From the NCBI GenBank assembly GCA_018650445.1, contig JABIFX010000084.1, positions 17,774 to 81,773 on the forward strand: DNA of 64,000 nt, read 5' to 3'. The notes below the pieces were generated by a model that saw nothing but the letters and a program-made list of their open reading frames with translations, ran no database searches and was not told where the DNA came from. This DNA comes from Fidelibacterota bacterium (GTDB lineage: Bacteria > Fidelibacterota > UBA8477 > JABMPR01). Positions 17,740 to 27,466 of the stretch are shown here, in pieces. Positions within the stretch are counted from its first letter, which is position 1. The number at the start of each line of letters is the position of its first letter. Position numbers and translations under genes: made by a program.

Positions 17740-18303
17740 CTAAGCCCTCACGCGTTCCAGATAATCCCCCGTACGAGTGTCAACCTTGACTTTGTCACCG
17801 ATATTTAGAAAGAGTGGAACCGTTACTTTTAAACCGGTCTCCAGAAATGCAGGTTTTGATCCACCGGTGGCTGTATCCCCCCTCAAACCAGGATCAGTTT
17901 CCTTGATCTCAAGGATTACATGGGGAGCTACCTCTACATCAACTGGAGTTGAATCTCTAAATAAGACTTTGATGATATCATTTTCTTTAAGATAATCTTT
18001 TATAGAAGCCATGAGCTCAGCGTCAATTGCGATTTGCTCATAGGTCTCGTTGTCCATGATGTGGTAATGAGATTCATCAGAATATAGATAGGTCATTTCA
18101 TTGGCCATCAATTTGACATCAGCTATTTTTTCACCTGATCGAAAGGTCTGTTCTATGACCTGGCCACCTGGTATTTTTTTTAGTTTCGTTCTGACAAAAG
18201 CGTTACCTTTGCCAGGTTTAACATGAAGAAATTCAACGACTTTCCAAAGATTGCCATTGAATTCCATTACCAAATTGTTTTTAATATCGGATGTGCTACC
18301 CAT
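17740..18303 (-). CDS. efp: Translation elongation factor P
   Basis: Relieves ribosome stalling at polyproline stretches. The 187-residue product has the three-domain EF-P layout: the KOW-like domain 1 with tip loop KPGKGNAF (Lys32 is the residue that is modified in many bacteria), an OB domain and the C-terminal signature [18 protein letters not shown]. No epmA/epmB or other EF-P modification gene is in the window. It heads the efp-accB-accC cluster, an order common in many bacteria. Confidence 0.97.
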   Translation of the reverse strand: MGSTSDIKNNLVMEFNGNLWKVVEFLHVKPGKGNAFVRTKLKKIPGGQVIEQTFRSGEKIADVKLMANEMTYLYSDESHYHIMDNETYEQIAIDAELMASIKDYLKENDIIKVLFRDSTPVDVEVAPHVILEIKETDPGLRGDTATGGSKPAFLETGLKVTVPLFLNIGDKVKVDTRTGDYLERVRA

Positions 18304-18522
18304 AATTAGTTACCAGACTCCTTCTTAAGTGGCGCGAAGTTAACCGGGGGCTGAAATCATGGCAAACTTTTTATCCGCAAGTATTCTTCGGCGCAGGTGA
18401 ATTTTCTCCGTGATTCGAGGGTGCTGAGGAATCAGAAATAGTGCTGTTTTTGAACACTTCTATTAGGTGATAATTCGCCCTTTTCCCTTGCCTTCCTGCA
18501 TTAAGATTCCTATTAATGCTCA

Positions 18523-20148
18523 ATGGAAAATACTTTCAATAGCATCTCTGACAAATTGCTGGATATGGTGCCCCTCATAGGTTTATATGCCGAAACGCAC
18601 TTCAGATTTCGTATTCCCTTTAGCCGTTATTTCAAGCAGGAACCAGAGCTTATTTTTGATACTCCCTGGCGATTGGAGCCCGGTCAAAAGCTAAGTATCT
18701 TCCTGGTGGTCAAGGATGCGCATCTCTATCCTGTCAAACTGGAATCTGTTGAGATCGAGGTTTCTCAAAATAATCAAAAACTTTGTACTCAGAAGTGGAT
18801 TTTAAACCAGGACTCCAGAGATAGGCAGATTGATTTTGAATTTTCCTTTAGTGATTGCGAACTTCCATTTGGAGAAGTTGAAATTTTTCCCACACTGACC
18901 TACTCCCTTTCGGGAAAACAGCGCCATATGCGGATTGACAATTATCGTGGAACCCGCAAGACACCACTTAGAGTAACGATAGCCAGTGAGGGTTTACCAA
19001 AGTTTGCTGGCTGGCAAACAGGAGATACTCATCTTCACAGCTCACTGACCAATGATCAGATAGAATTTGGAGCTTCGCTGGAGCAGACTCGGAGGGCAGC
19101 ACAGTTGCTAGGATTGGATTTTATCACAGCAACTGACCATTCCTACGATCTCGATGATCAACCAGATGACTATTTGAAGAATGATCCAGAGTTGGAAAAA
19201 TGGAAGCAAAGTCGCGAACAGATCACAGCATTAAATAAAGATAACCATCTCACTATCATCCCTGGAGAAGAGATCAGTGTCGCCAACGCCAGAGGTGCTA
19301 CAGTTCATTTCCTGCACTTTAATGATCCTGTCTATTTTCCTGGAAGTGGTGATAGTGGTGAAGACTGGCCTAAACTCAAGTCTCAATTGAGCATTGATGA
19401 TGTGTTAGCACAGCGCTCTCCACAAACGGTTTCAGTGGGTGCGCACACCGCTTATAAATTCCCCTGGTTCCAACGGGTGCTACTTAAGCGAGGATTCTGG
19501 GAAGATAAGGATCACAATAATCCGGAGCTTGATGGTGTTCAAATCTTATGTGGTACCCCAGCTTACACAGCATTTCATACTTCAAGGCAGCTCTGGATTG
19601 ATGCGCTGCTAAAGGGGCAGAAACTGGGTGTATATGGCGGGAGTGATGGTCACGGTAATCTCAATAGAAACTGGCATGTCACCCTACCCATGTGGTCTCT
19701 GGGAACCCATGAGGACCAAATTTTTGCCCAATCTAGAACCATTGTCAGAAGTAAGAGCACAGACACATCGGATATTGTGGAGGCGATGAAACAGCGCCGC
19801 ACCGCTCTCTCGACTGGTCCCATAGGAGATCTGGCGATTACTTTTAAGGCTACTTCATGTGGGATTGGCGATACATTTATGGCCAGGAAGAACGATATTC
19901 TTAAAATGACATATCGCGGTCTTTGTACTGAAGAGTTCGGATCATTAATGGATGTTACAGTCTACACAGGAAACCTTGAAACCAGGGAAGAGACCCTCCT
20001 ATTTCACCATTCAGAGATGTCTGACGGATTTGAGATCGTTCAGAATTTCAAAGTCCCAGGTAAATCTTATCTGCGTCTGGAGATCAGTAGTGATGGATCG
20101 AGATGGCCTGGTATTTACGTTTCCTCACCCATCTGGATTGAAGTATAG
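18523..20148 (+). CDS. PHP-domain metallohydrolase (CehA/McbA-like)
   Basis: A 541-residue protein without signal peptide. Residues 1-160 form a beta-rich N-terminal module of unknown role. The PHP-type metal site follows: GDTHLHSS (His170, His172), ATDHSYD (Asp205, His206), PGEEIS (Glu250), VHFLHF (His262, His265) and later GGSDGHGN. This arrangement is that of the CehA/McbA family, known for hydrolysis of carbamate and phosphoester bonds, though most members are uncharacterised. A C-terminal beta-sandwich completes it. No good ribosome binding site precedes the ATG. It stands alone, convergent with a lipoprotein gene. Confidence 0.8.
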   Translation: MENTFNSISDKLLDMVPLIGLYAETHFRFRIPFSRYFKQEPELIFDTPWRLEPGQKLSIFLVVKDAHLYPVKLESVEIEVSQNNQKLCTQKWILNQDSRDRQIDFEFSFSDCELPFGEVEIFPTLTYSLSGKQRHMRIDNYRGTRKTPLRVTIASEGLPKFAGWQTGDTHLHSSLTNDQIEFGASLEQTRRAAQLLGLDFITATDHSYDLDDQPDDYLKNDPELEKWKQSREQITALNKDNHLTIIPGEEISVANARGATVHFLHFNDPVYFPGSGDSGEDWPKLKSQLSIDDVLAQRSPQTVSVGAHTAYKFPWFQRVLLKRGFWEDKDHNNPELDGVQILCGTPAYTAFHTSRQLWIDALLKGQKLGVYGGSDGHGNLNRNWHVTLPMWSLGTHEDQIFAQSRTIVRSKSTDTSDIVEAMKQRRTALSTGPIGDLAITFKATSCGIGDTFMARKNDILKMTYRGLCTEEFGSLMDVTVYTGNLETREETLLFHHSEMSDGFEIVQNFKVPGKSYLRLEISSDGSRWPGIYVSSPIWIEV

Positions 20149-20168
20149 CTGTTTGAAGCGGCTGAGAA

Positions 20169-20669
20169 TCATTTTTCCCTTTTAATTAAATGGGCATTGG
20201 CCTCGATAAATTGTTTTGCATCCATACTGGCCGTGGTGTGTACCGGATCAGGTCCCTGGCGCATCATAATGATAAATTTGCCTACGGGATTGGAAGTTAC
20301 TGCCTCAGCACCAAAAGTACTTCTCACGCTATTATTGGTACCCCCTGACATGGAGGTATGGGTCTCAATAGTCAGGTCCGCCTCAGAGAACTCCTTATCA
20401 GGAACTTCTTCATAACTGGCATCTTCAACAATCAGGAAATGTGACAATCCTTGCTCCAGTGTGAGTTCAGCGCAACGAAATGTCAAATATGTCCTGACCT
20501 CATCCAAACTATTGTATTGATTCCCTTCGAAGGTGACTTCAAAAGTATTCTCGTTTAATTGATTATCAGAATATCCCCCACTGGCATTCATGGGTCTGTA
20601 GGTCACAGCACAGCCCAACAACAAGATTATCGTAGACAAGTTCACAATAATTTTCAGCACTGATTTCAT
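20169..20669 (-). CDS. Small lipoprotein, CC0125/CC1285-like family
   Basis: A 166-residue envelope lipoprotein. The ATG at 20669 is chosen because GGAGGG lies six bases upstream; five codons further up is a weaker ATG. The signal peptide ends in the lipobox LLGC. The mature part has the order NQLNENTFEVTFEGN..., then LTFRCAELTLEQGLSHFLIVED, which matches my memory of a widespread lipoprotein family found in many Gram-negative bacteria, with unknown function. It lies 22 bases downstream of the SDR gene and may share its transcript. Confidence 0.75.
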   Translation of the reverse strand: MKSVLKIIVNLSTIILLLGCAVTYRPMNASGGYSDNQLNENTFEVTFEGNQYNSLDEVRTYLTFRCAELTLEQGLSHFLIVEDASYEEVPDKEFSEADLTIETHTSMSGGTNNSVRSTFGAEAVTSNPVGKFIIMMRQGPDPVHTTASMDAKQFIEANAHLIKREK

Positions 20670-20691
20670 GATTTCCCTCCACATATTTTAC

Positions 20692-21546
20692 TTACTTCTT
20701 ATTCGCTTTTCTGACCTGTAATTCCATAGCCTTCCATTCAGCTGGAGAAAGTACATCGAGAAAGTTGAATTCACCTGCTCCTTTTAGCCATTCTCCTCCA
20801 TCGATAGTAATGACTTCACCGTTAATATATTGTGATTGATCAGAAACCAGATAGGCAGCCAGATTGGCTAGCTCAATGTGTTCACCTACCCGCTTCAACG
20901 GAATTCGATCAATAAACTTTGCTTCCAGTCCGGGTGGTAGGAGTCGATCCCAGGCCCCTTCAGTGGGGAATGGACCAGGGGCGATGGCATTCATGGTGAT
21001 CCCATACTTGGCCCACTCAACAGCCAGGCTTTTTGTCAGTGTTTGCACACCAGCCTTGGCAATGGCTGAGGGTACAACATATCCCGATCCCGTGGTGGCA
21101 TAGGTGGTAACAATATTCAAGACCCTGGCAGACTGCCTGGACTTGATCCAGTGTTTTCCCAAAGCCAGGGTGGTATTATATGACCCCTTTAACACGATAT
21201 CAGTGATGACATCGAAAGCCTTATGACTCAATGCTTCGGTGGGACTTACAAAATTTCCAGCAGCGTTGTTCAGCAGAATATCAATTGACCCAAAGTGGTT
21301 TAGAGATTGTTCCAGAGCAATTTCCACCGCCTTATAATCCCGGACATCAAGAGCCAGGGGGAGCACTTCACCTCCAGTGGCTTCAATCAACTCAGCAGCA
21401 GTCTCTTGAAGGGTATCCATTTTCCGGCTGGCAATCACAACTTTTGCCTGTAATTCCAGAAACCGTTGGGCCATAGAGCGACCTAAACCGGTACCACCTC
21501 CAGTCACGAAAATGATCTTGCCTTTGAGTAAATCTGATTGAAACAT
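20692..21546 (-). CDS. SDR-family 2,4-dienoyl-CoA reductase-like enzyme
   Basis: A 284-residue short-chain dehydrogenase/reductase. The nucleotide site TGGGTGLGRS and the LNNAAGNF block are present. The active site departs from the classical YxxxK: it reads TTYATTGSGYVVPSAIAK, with Tyr149, Ser160 and Lys164. This is the arrangement of mitochondrial-type 2,4-dienoyl-CoA reductases (DECR1), as are the downstream blocks APGPFPTEGA and RIPLKRVGE. The likely role is NADPH-dependent reduction of 2,4-dienoyl-CoA during breakdown of polyunsaturated fatty acids. No other beta-oxidation gene is adjacent. Confidence 0.88.
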   Translation of the reverse strand: MFQSDLLKGKIIFVTGGGTGLGRSMAQRFLELQAKVVIASRKMDTLQETAAELIEATGGEVLPLALDVRDYKAVEIALEQSLNHFGSIDILLNNAAGNFVSPTEALSHKAFDVITDIVLKGSYNTTLALGKHWIKSRQSARVLNIVTTYATTGSGYVVPSAIAKAGVQTLTKSLAVEWAKYGITMNAIAPGPFPTEGAWDRLLPPGLEAKFIDRIPLKRVGEHIELANLAAYLVSDQSQYINGEVITIDGGEWLKGAGEFNFLDVLSPAEWKAMELQVRKANKK

Positions 21547-21730
21547 GGATAGTTCTCCTTTGGCATAACCTGCCCATCTTGAAACATCAATGCAAGAATT
21601 TTTAGCAATTAAATGACATGTACTAAATCAAAACTATATTGTTAAGCAATGAGAAGTAATTTATAACAGGAAAGATTGCGAAAATCTGCTACCGCATCAT
21701 TCAGGATATCATGAAGTCAGGAGCCATTTT

Positions 21731-24192
21731 ATGAAGAAGCTATTAGTCCATATATTAATTTTGGGATTATCCATTCACCCTATCCTCGCCGCAACTGGTC
21801 AAATAATAGAAGGTACAATTATTGATCGGGATACTCAGCAACCACTGCCTGGGGCCAATGTCATTCTAGACGGCACCAGTCTGGGAGCAGCAACCGACAT
21901 GGATGGACATTATTACATTCATAATGTACCTGCAGGAAGTTATTCGCTGCGAGTTCATATGATTGGTTACAAGGTCCAAGCCAGAGCAAACATTCATGCT
22001 TTATTGAACCGGGCAACGGTGGTCAATATTGCTCTAGAGCCAACCATTTTATCCGGCAGCGATGTTGTGGGGTTACAGCAGGCTATTTTGAGCGTGTCAA
22101 AGACGCTTCTACCAGCGTTCGCAGCGTAGATATTGAAGAAATTCGCTCTGACCCAGTAGGCTCGCATGACATTTTAAGCATGATGCAATCATTACCTTCA
22201 GTTGTTTCTGGAGCGGATCAAACCAACGAGATCATCGTACGTGGTGGATCCCCTGGAGAAAACTTGTTTGTCATGGATTTTCTTGATATCCCCTACCCTG
22301 TCCACTATCCCCAACAGGGATCTGGTGGTGGACCTATTACCATGGTAAACACTGAGTTTATTGAAAAGATCGATTTTTTCGCTGGTGCCTTCCCGGCGCG
22401 GTACGGCGACAAACTTTCATCTGTTATGGATGTGACTGTTCGAGAAGGGAATGCAAGTAGCCATGAATCAGCACTCAGTTTCAATATGGCAGGGTTTGGT
22501 GCAATCATCGAAGGACCCATCAGTGAGCAGAGCACCTATATCGCCTCAGTCAAGCGCTCATTCCTCGACCTGGTAATTCAGCAAAGCGGACTCATGGCTA
22601 TTCCAAAATACTGGACTTTTCAAGGTAAAGTTACCTATAATCTTAGTCAAAAAGAAAAGCTATACCTTAATTATCTAGGTGGAATTGATGAGATTGAAAT
22701 CGTGGGTGAAGATTCACCCCAGAATCGTGGAGCCGAAAATGTAGCCTATAAAAGTCAACAGCACACGCTTGGTTTAACCTACAAAAATCTGTTTTCACAA
22801 AAAGGGTATCTGCTTGCTTCACTTGGGCAAAACTATGTCATCATGGATATTGATGCCTATCGCGTCAGTGATGAGAATGAACACGACACCTTTTACAGGG
22901 GCATCAGTGTGGAGCAGGAAACTATTTTGAAAACTGACTTGGTGTACAAACTAAACAAAACTCTTGAAACAAGTTTTGGGGCTAAGCTTAAAATTGCACC
23001 CAACACCTGGGATTTTCTCGCATATAGCGATGAACTAATCCTCTATGGGTATGCCTCTGATTCGCTGCAAGACGCCTTACCTGTATCAGAAACAGTTTTT
23101 TATGAACACTTCTTTGGTGATACAAACGCCGTCGTGCGTCCCTATGATACGCTGGCAACCTATGCTGGCTCAGATACACTCTATGAGGAAGTTTTTAATA
23201 GTTTTGGGATTCATGGCCAAATAAGATATCAACCATCTCATCGGATTGAGCTGACCCTGGGAGCTCGCTTTGAGTACAACGCTTTTCTGGAAGAATCCAC
23301 TTTATCTCCCCGGCTAAATGCCAGTTATCACCTCGCCCACAATGCCAAAGTCAATGTAGCTGGCGGTCGCTATTACCAGCCTCCATTCTATGCCATGCTC
23401 ATTTTAGGAGATTCAGATGCTAAGGATCTGGACTTTTATTATGCTGATCAAGTTTCGCTAGGATTTGAATACCTTCCCAGAGAAGATATCCGATTCACTG
23501 CTGAAGTTTACAGCAAAACCTTTGCAGATATGCCCATGGAAGAGATAATTACCAATCCCAATACCGGCGCTGACAGTACAGGTGATTTTGTAAATGCCGG
23601 ATCCGGTCGTTCACAGGGATTTGAGTTATTTCTGCAGAAGAAATTTTCGAATAACTGGTATGGTACATTTAGCTATTCCCATTCTGTCTCTGAGGGAATC
23701 GATCCCCGCAAGGAAGAAACTGAATATTACCCCTGGGATTATGACTATGGTGATGTTGTGAGTCTGATTGGTGGTTACAAAATCCGATACATGGATTATG
23801 ATTGGTACAATAGGTATAAAACAACAAGCCTGGCGAAGGCGACCTCATGGTTGCCGCTGGCTCCTGCAGACGAATTCGAAATCAGCTTTCGGTTGCGCTA
23901 TTCAGGGGGAAAACCCGTCACGCCCAAGACTTTCAATCATGCCGTTCGGAAATGGTATGTCTACTCAAACGAAAATTGGAATACTGAGCGTATGGACGAG
24001 TATTTAAGATTTGATATAATGATACTCCAGCGCTTCTATTTTGAAAAAATGAATCTGGTGGCATTTTGGGATATCATGAATGTATTCAACAAAGACAATC
24101 CCTGGGATTATGTCTATAATGAGGATGGTACGAAGGATATAGCCCTCCAATTTAAAACCTTCCCCATTGGTGGAATCACAATAGAATTTTAG
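21731..24192 (+). pseudogene. TonB-dependent receptor with carboxypeptidase-regulatory N-domain, interrupted by one-base frameshift
   Basis: The first frame (21731-22129) encodes a signal peptide and a CarboxypepD_reg-like domain, then runs into a stop after a few unrelated residues. The plug and barrel continue in another frame, readable from about 22073 (VTAGYFERVKDASTS) to 24192, ending in a C-terminal Phe as outer-membrane barrels do. The switch falls at the GGGG run at 22069-22072: one extra G there would restore a single frame of 820 residues, close to the intact relative at 50127-52646. The plug retains IIVRGGSPGENLF and a DKLSSVMDVTVREGN segment. Either a recent inactivating mutation, a phase-variable tract or a sequencing/assembly error explains this. 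Confidence 0.85.
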
Positions 24193-24213
24193 TCCATGTG
24201 AACTGTTCCGATC

Positions 24214-24290
24214 ATAAACCCTGCGATGGTTTCCGTCTACGTTCTTCAGAAAACGCCTGACAAGTGAAACCTTCGCAGGGTTTATTTTTT
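24214..24290 (+). repeat. Long inverted repeat followed by T tract
   Basis: Two 20-base arms (24214-24233 and 24266-24285) pair with a single mismatch around a 32-base loop; each arm has the core AAACCCTGCGA/TCGCAGGGTTT. A T run follows the right arm, so it can terminate the TonB receptor message. The arms are longer than most terminators here, which makes it a candidate for a dispersed REP-like intergenic hairpin. Confidence 0.7.
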
Positions 24291-24356
24291 AACTATTTTT
24301 GATAGATCAAAAATAATGTACAATATTTATTGATTTCCCACGTCTATATAGATGAG

Positions 24357-24938
24357 ATGCAAAGCAACAAATCACAAATAGCCGCAACACCACAGCAGAA
24401 AAACGCGCTTCGAATGAGTGCGGTTGTTCTGGAAGCCCGAGAATGGCTGCTTAATTCAGTCTCTGGGATGGTGCCACGCTATGAAGATGCCGAGGACATT
24501 GTCCAGGATGTCTTTCATCAGTTTACAGGTGCTTATGGTGAGCTACGCTCATTGGAAGCAACTTCAGCCTGGTTGTATCGAACTGCCAGGAACAAGGTGA
24601 GTGATTTTTATCGCAGACGTTCCAGAACCATTGAGGGAAGTCACAACGCGGTTCAAGCTCGTGATGTTGAAGAAGGTCAGTTTTTAGAGAACTTGCTTCA
24701 CGACACAGAACTGCATAGCGCTTCACTCCTAGAACAATCTCAGCTTCAGGAACAACTTGAGGCAGCTATTGAAGAACTACCCGAACTGCAGCGGGAAGTA
24801 TTTATATGGCATGAAATTGAGGGTCTGAGTTTTAAAGAAATTGCTGAGCTCACTGGAGATTCACAAAATACGCTACTCTCCAGAAAGCGGTACGCTGTGT
24901 TGGCTTTGCGTAAAAAGTTGAATGATTTATATGTATAA
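24357..24938 (+). CDS. ECF-type RNA polymerase sigma factor
   Basis: About 193 residues with the two sigma domains: region 2 (YEDAEDIVQDVFHQF, SAWLYRTARNKVSDFYRRR) and region 4 (ELPELQREVFIWHEIEGLSFKEIAELTGDS). It should direct polymerase to a small regulon, likely envelope related. The frame is also open upstream to a TTG at 24330; I prefer the ATG at 24357, but neither has a good ribosome binding site. Two small genes for a membrane protein and a Spy-like lipoprotein follow immediately. No typical anti-sigma gene is present, so control must come from one of these or from elsewhere. Confidence 0.88.
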   Translation: MQSNKSQIAATPQQKNALRMSAVVLEAREWLLNSVSGMVPRYEDAEDIVQDVFHQFTGAYGELRSLEATSAWLYRTARNKVSDFYRRRSRTIEGSHNAVQARDVEEGQFLENLLHDTELHSASLLEQSQLQEQLEAAIEELPELQREVFIWHEIEGLSFKEIAELTGDSQNTLLSRKRYAVLALRKKLNDLYV

Positions 24939-24955
24939 ATTGAAAGGAATATATC

Positions 24956-25288
24956 ATGTGTAAACCATCTATAGGTAAGATTATCGGTATAGCATTTTTT
25001 GTTATCGTTGCTATAACCGTATTCCCAGCAATTACTATGCTGCTCTGGAACTGGTTAGTTCCAACTCTATTCAGTGGTCCAGTAATAACATATTGGCAAG
25101 CCCTGGGACTCATCGTTCTCTCGAAGATTTTATTTTCTAGTGGTCATGGTGGAAGTCGCCATAGCAAATATCAAGGTCAGCGCACCTGGAAATCTCACCT
25201 GAGAGAGAAAATTGAATTAAAACACAATCAAGAAGTTCGTGCAGACGAAGCAGCACCTTCAGAATCTGCTGAATTGGAAAAGGAATAG
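24956..25288 (+). CDS. Small two-helix membrane protein downstream of ECF sigma
   Basis: A 110-residue protein. Residues 8-38 and about 44-62 are strongly hydrophobic, with a conserved-looking LWNWLVPTLF..P.ITYWQALGL..LSKILF block that I associate with small proteins of unknown function next to ECF sigma genes in Bacteroidota and Proteobacteria. The tail is charged and cytosolic-looking (HSKYQGQRTWKSHLREKIE, then an acidic end). AAAGGAATATATC is a good ribosome binding site. It starts 17 bases after the sigma gene and ends 4 bases before the Spy-like gene. A role as membrane-bound regulator of the sigma factor is possible but unproven. Confidence 0.75.
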   Translation: MCKPSIGKIIGIAFFVIVAITVFPAITMLLWNWLVPTLFSGPVITYWQALGLIVLSKILFSSGHGGSRHSKYQGQRTWKSHLREKIELKHNQEVRADEAAPSESAELEKE

Positions 25289-25292
25289 AGAT

Positions 25293-25730
25293 ATGAAAAA
25301 AGTAAAACTGAATAAAAGAATGGGGCTGGGTATACTCATCTTAGCGCTCATCCTCGGTATAGCGGCCTGCGGCTCTCATCATGGTCCACATCACATGGAT
25401 CAAGCAAAAATGCTGAAACGGATTACCAAGAAACTCGATCTGAGTGAAATGCAACAGGGTAAACTTCAGGTTGTCCTTGAGAATACTTCAAACTTCAAAG
25501 ATGACATGCAGGCAAATCACGCCGGGTTAAGCAATTCACTGAATGAAAATCTCAGTACAGCTCAATTGGATGTGGATGCATTAAACATGCAATTCGATGA
25601 AATTGAAGGCAAGTTTAGCACGTTTCGCAAGGCCATGGTCTCAGATTATGCTGAATTTCATGCCAGTCTGGATGATGCACAGCGAGAAAAATTGGCTGCC
25701 AAATTTGAGAAGATGAGTAAACGACATTAA
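25293..25730 (+). CDS. Spy/CpxP-like (LTXXQ) lipoprotein
   Basis: A 145-residue protein starting at the ATG at 25293; the longer open frame upstream is a shadow of the previous gene. The signal peptide ends with a lipobox-like IAAC, followed by a His-rich patch (GSHHGPHHMD) that could bind metal. The rest is all helical with two Spy-type repeats (LDLSEMQQGKL and LDDAQREKLAAKFEKM), so it probably resembles the cradle-shaped Spy/CpxP chaperones or the CnrX/ZraP metal sensors. Its place behind an ECF sigma gene suggests an envelope-stress or metal sensor. A strong terminator ends the operon. Confidence 0.82.
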   Translation: MKKVKLNKRMGLGILILALILGIAACGSHHGPHHMDQAKMLKRITKKLDLSEMQQGKLQVVLENTSNFKDDMQANHAGLSNSLNENLSTAQLDVDALNMQFDEIEGKFSTFRKAMVSDYAEFHASLDDAQREKLAAKFEKMSKRH

Positions 25731-25750
25731 TCTGTCAATCTAAATAGCTC

Positions 25751-25788
25751 AAAAAAAAGAGGCTGGAATATTTCCAGCCTCTTTTTTT
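25751..25788. terminator. Strong bidirectional rho-independent terminator
   Basis: A tract of A, the stem GAGGCTGGAA / TTCCAGCCTC around a TAT loop, and a tract of T. It separates the ECF/Spy operon from the convergent alpha-glucan phosphorylase gene. Confidence 0.92.
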
Positions 25789-25806
25789 ATCCAATGTCCT
25801 ACAGAC

Positions 25807-27453
25807 TTACTTGTAATATTCTTCTAAATAATCCTGAACCATGCGGGAACCGGTAAATTGGACTCCGGTCTTGATAGATTCACGGATCATACTAAGCCAT
25901 TTCGTCTGATCATCATAATAGGTTGGAATGACCTGTTCTTCCAACAATCGATAGAGGTGGTCGGCATCTGCAGCATCATTGGCATTGTCTGCATCGCCAA
26001 TGGCCCAGCCGTTCACACCATCATCGCAGGCTTCGGCCCACCAGCCATCCAGGACAGACAAATTTGGGACGCCATTAAGTGTGGCTTTCATCCCTGAAGT
26101 ACCTGATGCTTCATTGGGACGAAGTGGCGTGTTTAGCCAGACATCTACACCAGCGGTGATCAAATTGCCCAACCACATGTTGTAGTTCTCCAGGAAAACA
26201 ATCTTCACATCACCCAGCAACTCTTTGGCCTGGAGAACAATATCTTTGAGGATTTCTTTGCCATGATCATCACGAGGATGTGCTTTACCAGCAAATACGA
26301 ACTGCACCTTATTGCCTTTTGCAAGACGAATTAAACGCTCCTTGTCATGAAAAATGAGTCGAGCTCGCTTGTATTCTGCAGCACGACGTGCAAACCCAAT
26401 AGTTAGGGTCTTATACGCCAATGCTCTCTGAGATTGTGAGTTGGCATAATCGAGGAGGAATTTCTTCTGACCGCGTTTTGCAAAAAGTAGCTCCTCATCA
26501 GGAACCGAATCAATTTCCAGAAGACGAGATGGGTCCTGACGCCACCCTGGTAAATTCCGATCAAAAACTTCTCTAAATATTTTACCAACCCAGAATCTAT
26601 GGAATACTCCATTCGTGACATGGCCAATTTTGAAATCGGGAAATTGTTCACGAGCAACTACACCGTGTAGATCCGAAACTCCATTGGCACTGCGACTGAA
26701 ATAAAGTCCCAGCTCGGTCATATGTACACGGCTATTAAGGACCATGGAAGGTAATTTCAAGTTCGTTGGCAGAAGATCGCCAATCAGTCGCGTTACACGA
26801 TCAACAGCAAAGTGATCATGACCGGCAGGGACGGGAGTATGTGTAGTAAAGTGGCAGCGTTTCCGTACTTCTTCTTCATCTCCATTGAATTCTTTGAGGA
26901 GTTCCAGAGTAAGAAACGAACAATGACCTTCATTCATGTGGTAGGTCGAAAAATCTTTGTACCCAAGATTGCGCAGTGCTCGGATACCAGCAAATCCAAG
27001 TACAGCCTCCTGCAGGATTCGATGATCCTTACCACCAGCATAAAGTCTTAACGTGATACTTCGATCATCATGTGCATTCTCTTCAACATCAGTATCCAAT
27101 AGGAGGATATCAATAGGAGTGCCGCCTATTCCCAGAAAGGTATATTTCCAAACCTGTACATGGACTTCCCTGCCCCTGAGTGGGAGGGTAATTGTACCAT
27201 CCAGTTTTTCCAGAAGCGGATCTGGCTCAAATCGAGGATAAATTTCCGTCTGATTACCATCTTCATCCATTCTTTGTTTGAAATAACCCTCTTTGTACAT
27301 CAGGGTAACAGCAACCATGTTTACATCTAAATCTGCGGCGGCCTTAATATGGTCACCAGCTAATATTCCAAGTCCCCCACTATATGTGTGCAGACTTGGG
27401 GAAATCCCGATTTCTGCACTGAAATAAGCTACAGTGGCTTGAGTATTTGACAT
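25807..27453 (-). CDS. glgP: Alpha-glucan phosphorylase (short, GlgP-like)
   Basis: Releases glucose-1-phosphate from glycogen or maltodextrin by phosphorolysis with PLP. The 548-residue product belongs to the short alpha-glucan phosphorylase class. It has the opening VAYFSAEIGI, the glycine-rich TYSGGLGILAGDH, HMNEGHCSF, a FAGKAHPRDDHGK block and the PLP-site motif NEASGTSGMKATLNG. AGAGGAATAA is the ribosome binding site. It starts 13 bases after the GH57 gene, so the two are probably co-transcribed and act together on intracellular alpha-glucan. Confidence 0.95.
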   Translation of the reverse strand: MSNTQATVAYFSAEIGISPSLHTYSGGLGILAGDHIKAAADLDVNMVAVTLMYKEGYFKQRMDEDGNQTEIYPRFEPDPLLEKLDGTITLPLRGREVHVQVWKYTFLGIGGTPIDILLLDTDVEENAHDDRSITLRLYAGGKDHRILQEAVLGFAGIRALRNLGYKDFSTYHMNEGHCSFLTLELLKEFNGDEEEVRKRCHFTTHTPVPAGHDHFAVDRVTRLIGDLLPTNLKLPSMVLNSRVHMTELGLYFSRSANGVSDLHGVVAREQFPDFKIGHVTNGVFHRFWVGKIFREVFDRNLPGWRQDPSRLLEIDSVPDEELLFAKRGQKKFLLDYANSQSQRALAYKTLTIGFARRAAEYKRARLIFHDKERLIRLAKGNKVQFVFAGKAHPRDDHGKEILKDIVLQAKELLGDVKIVFLENYNMWLGNLITAGVDVWLNTPLRPNEASGTSGMKATLNGVPNLSVLDGWWAEACDDGVNGWAIGDADNANDAADADHLYRLLEEQVIPTYYDDQTKWLSMIRESIKTGVQFTGSRMVQDYLEEYYK

Positions 27454-27466
27454 TTATTCCTCTTGG

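Noticed and set aside
22180-24192. Treating the receptor plug and barrel as a separate gene starting at ATG 22180
   Set aside because: Coding similarity to the receptor family continues upstream of that ATG to about 22073 in the same frame, and no signal peptide or ribosome binding site is present; it is the second half of a frameshifted gene.
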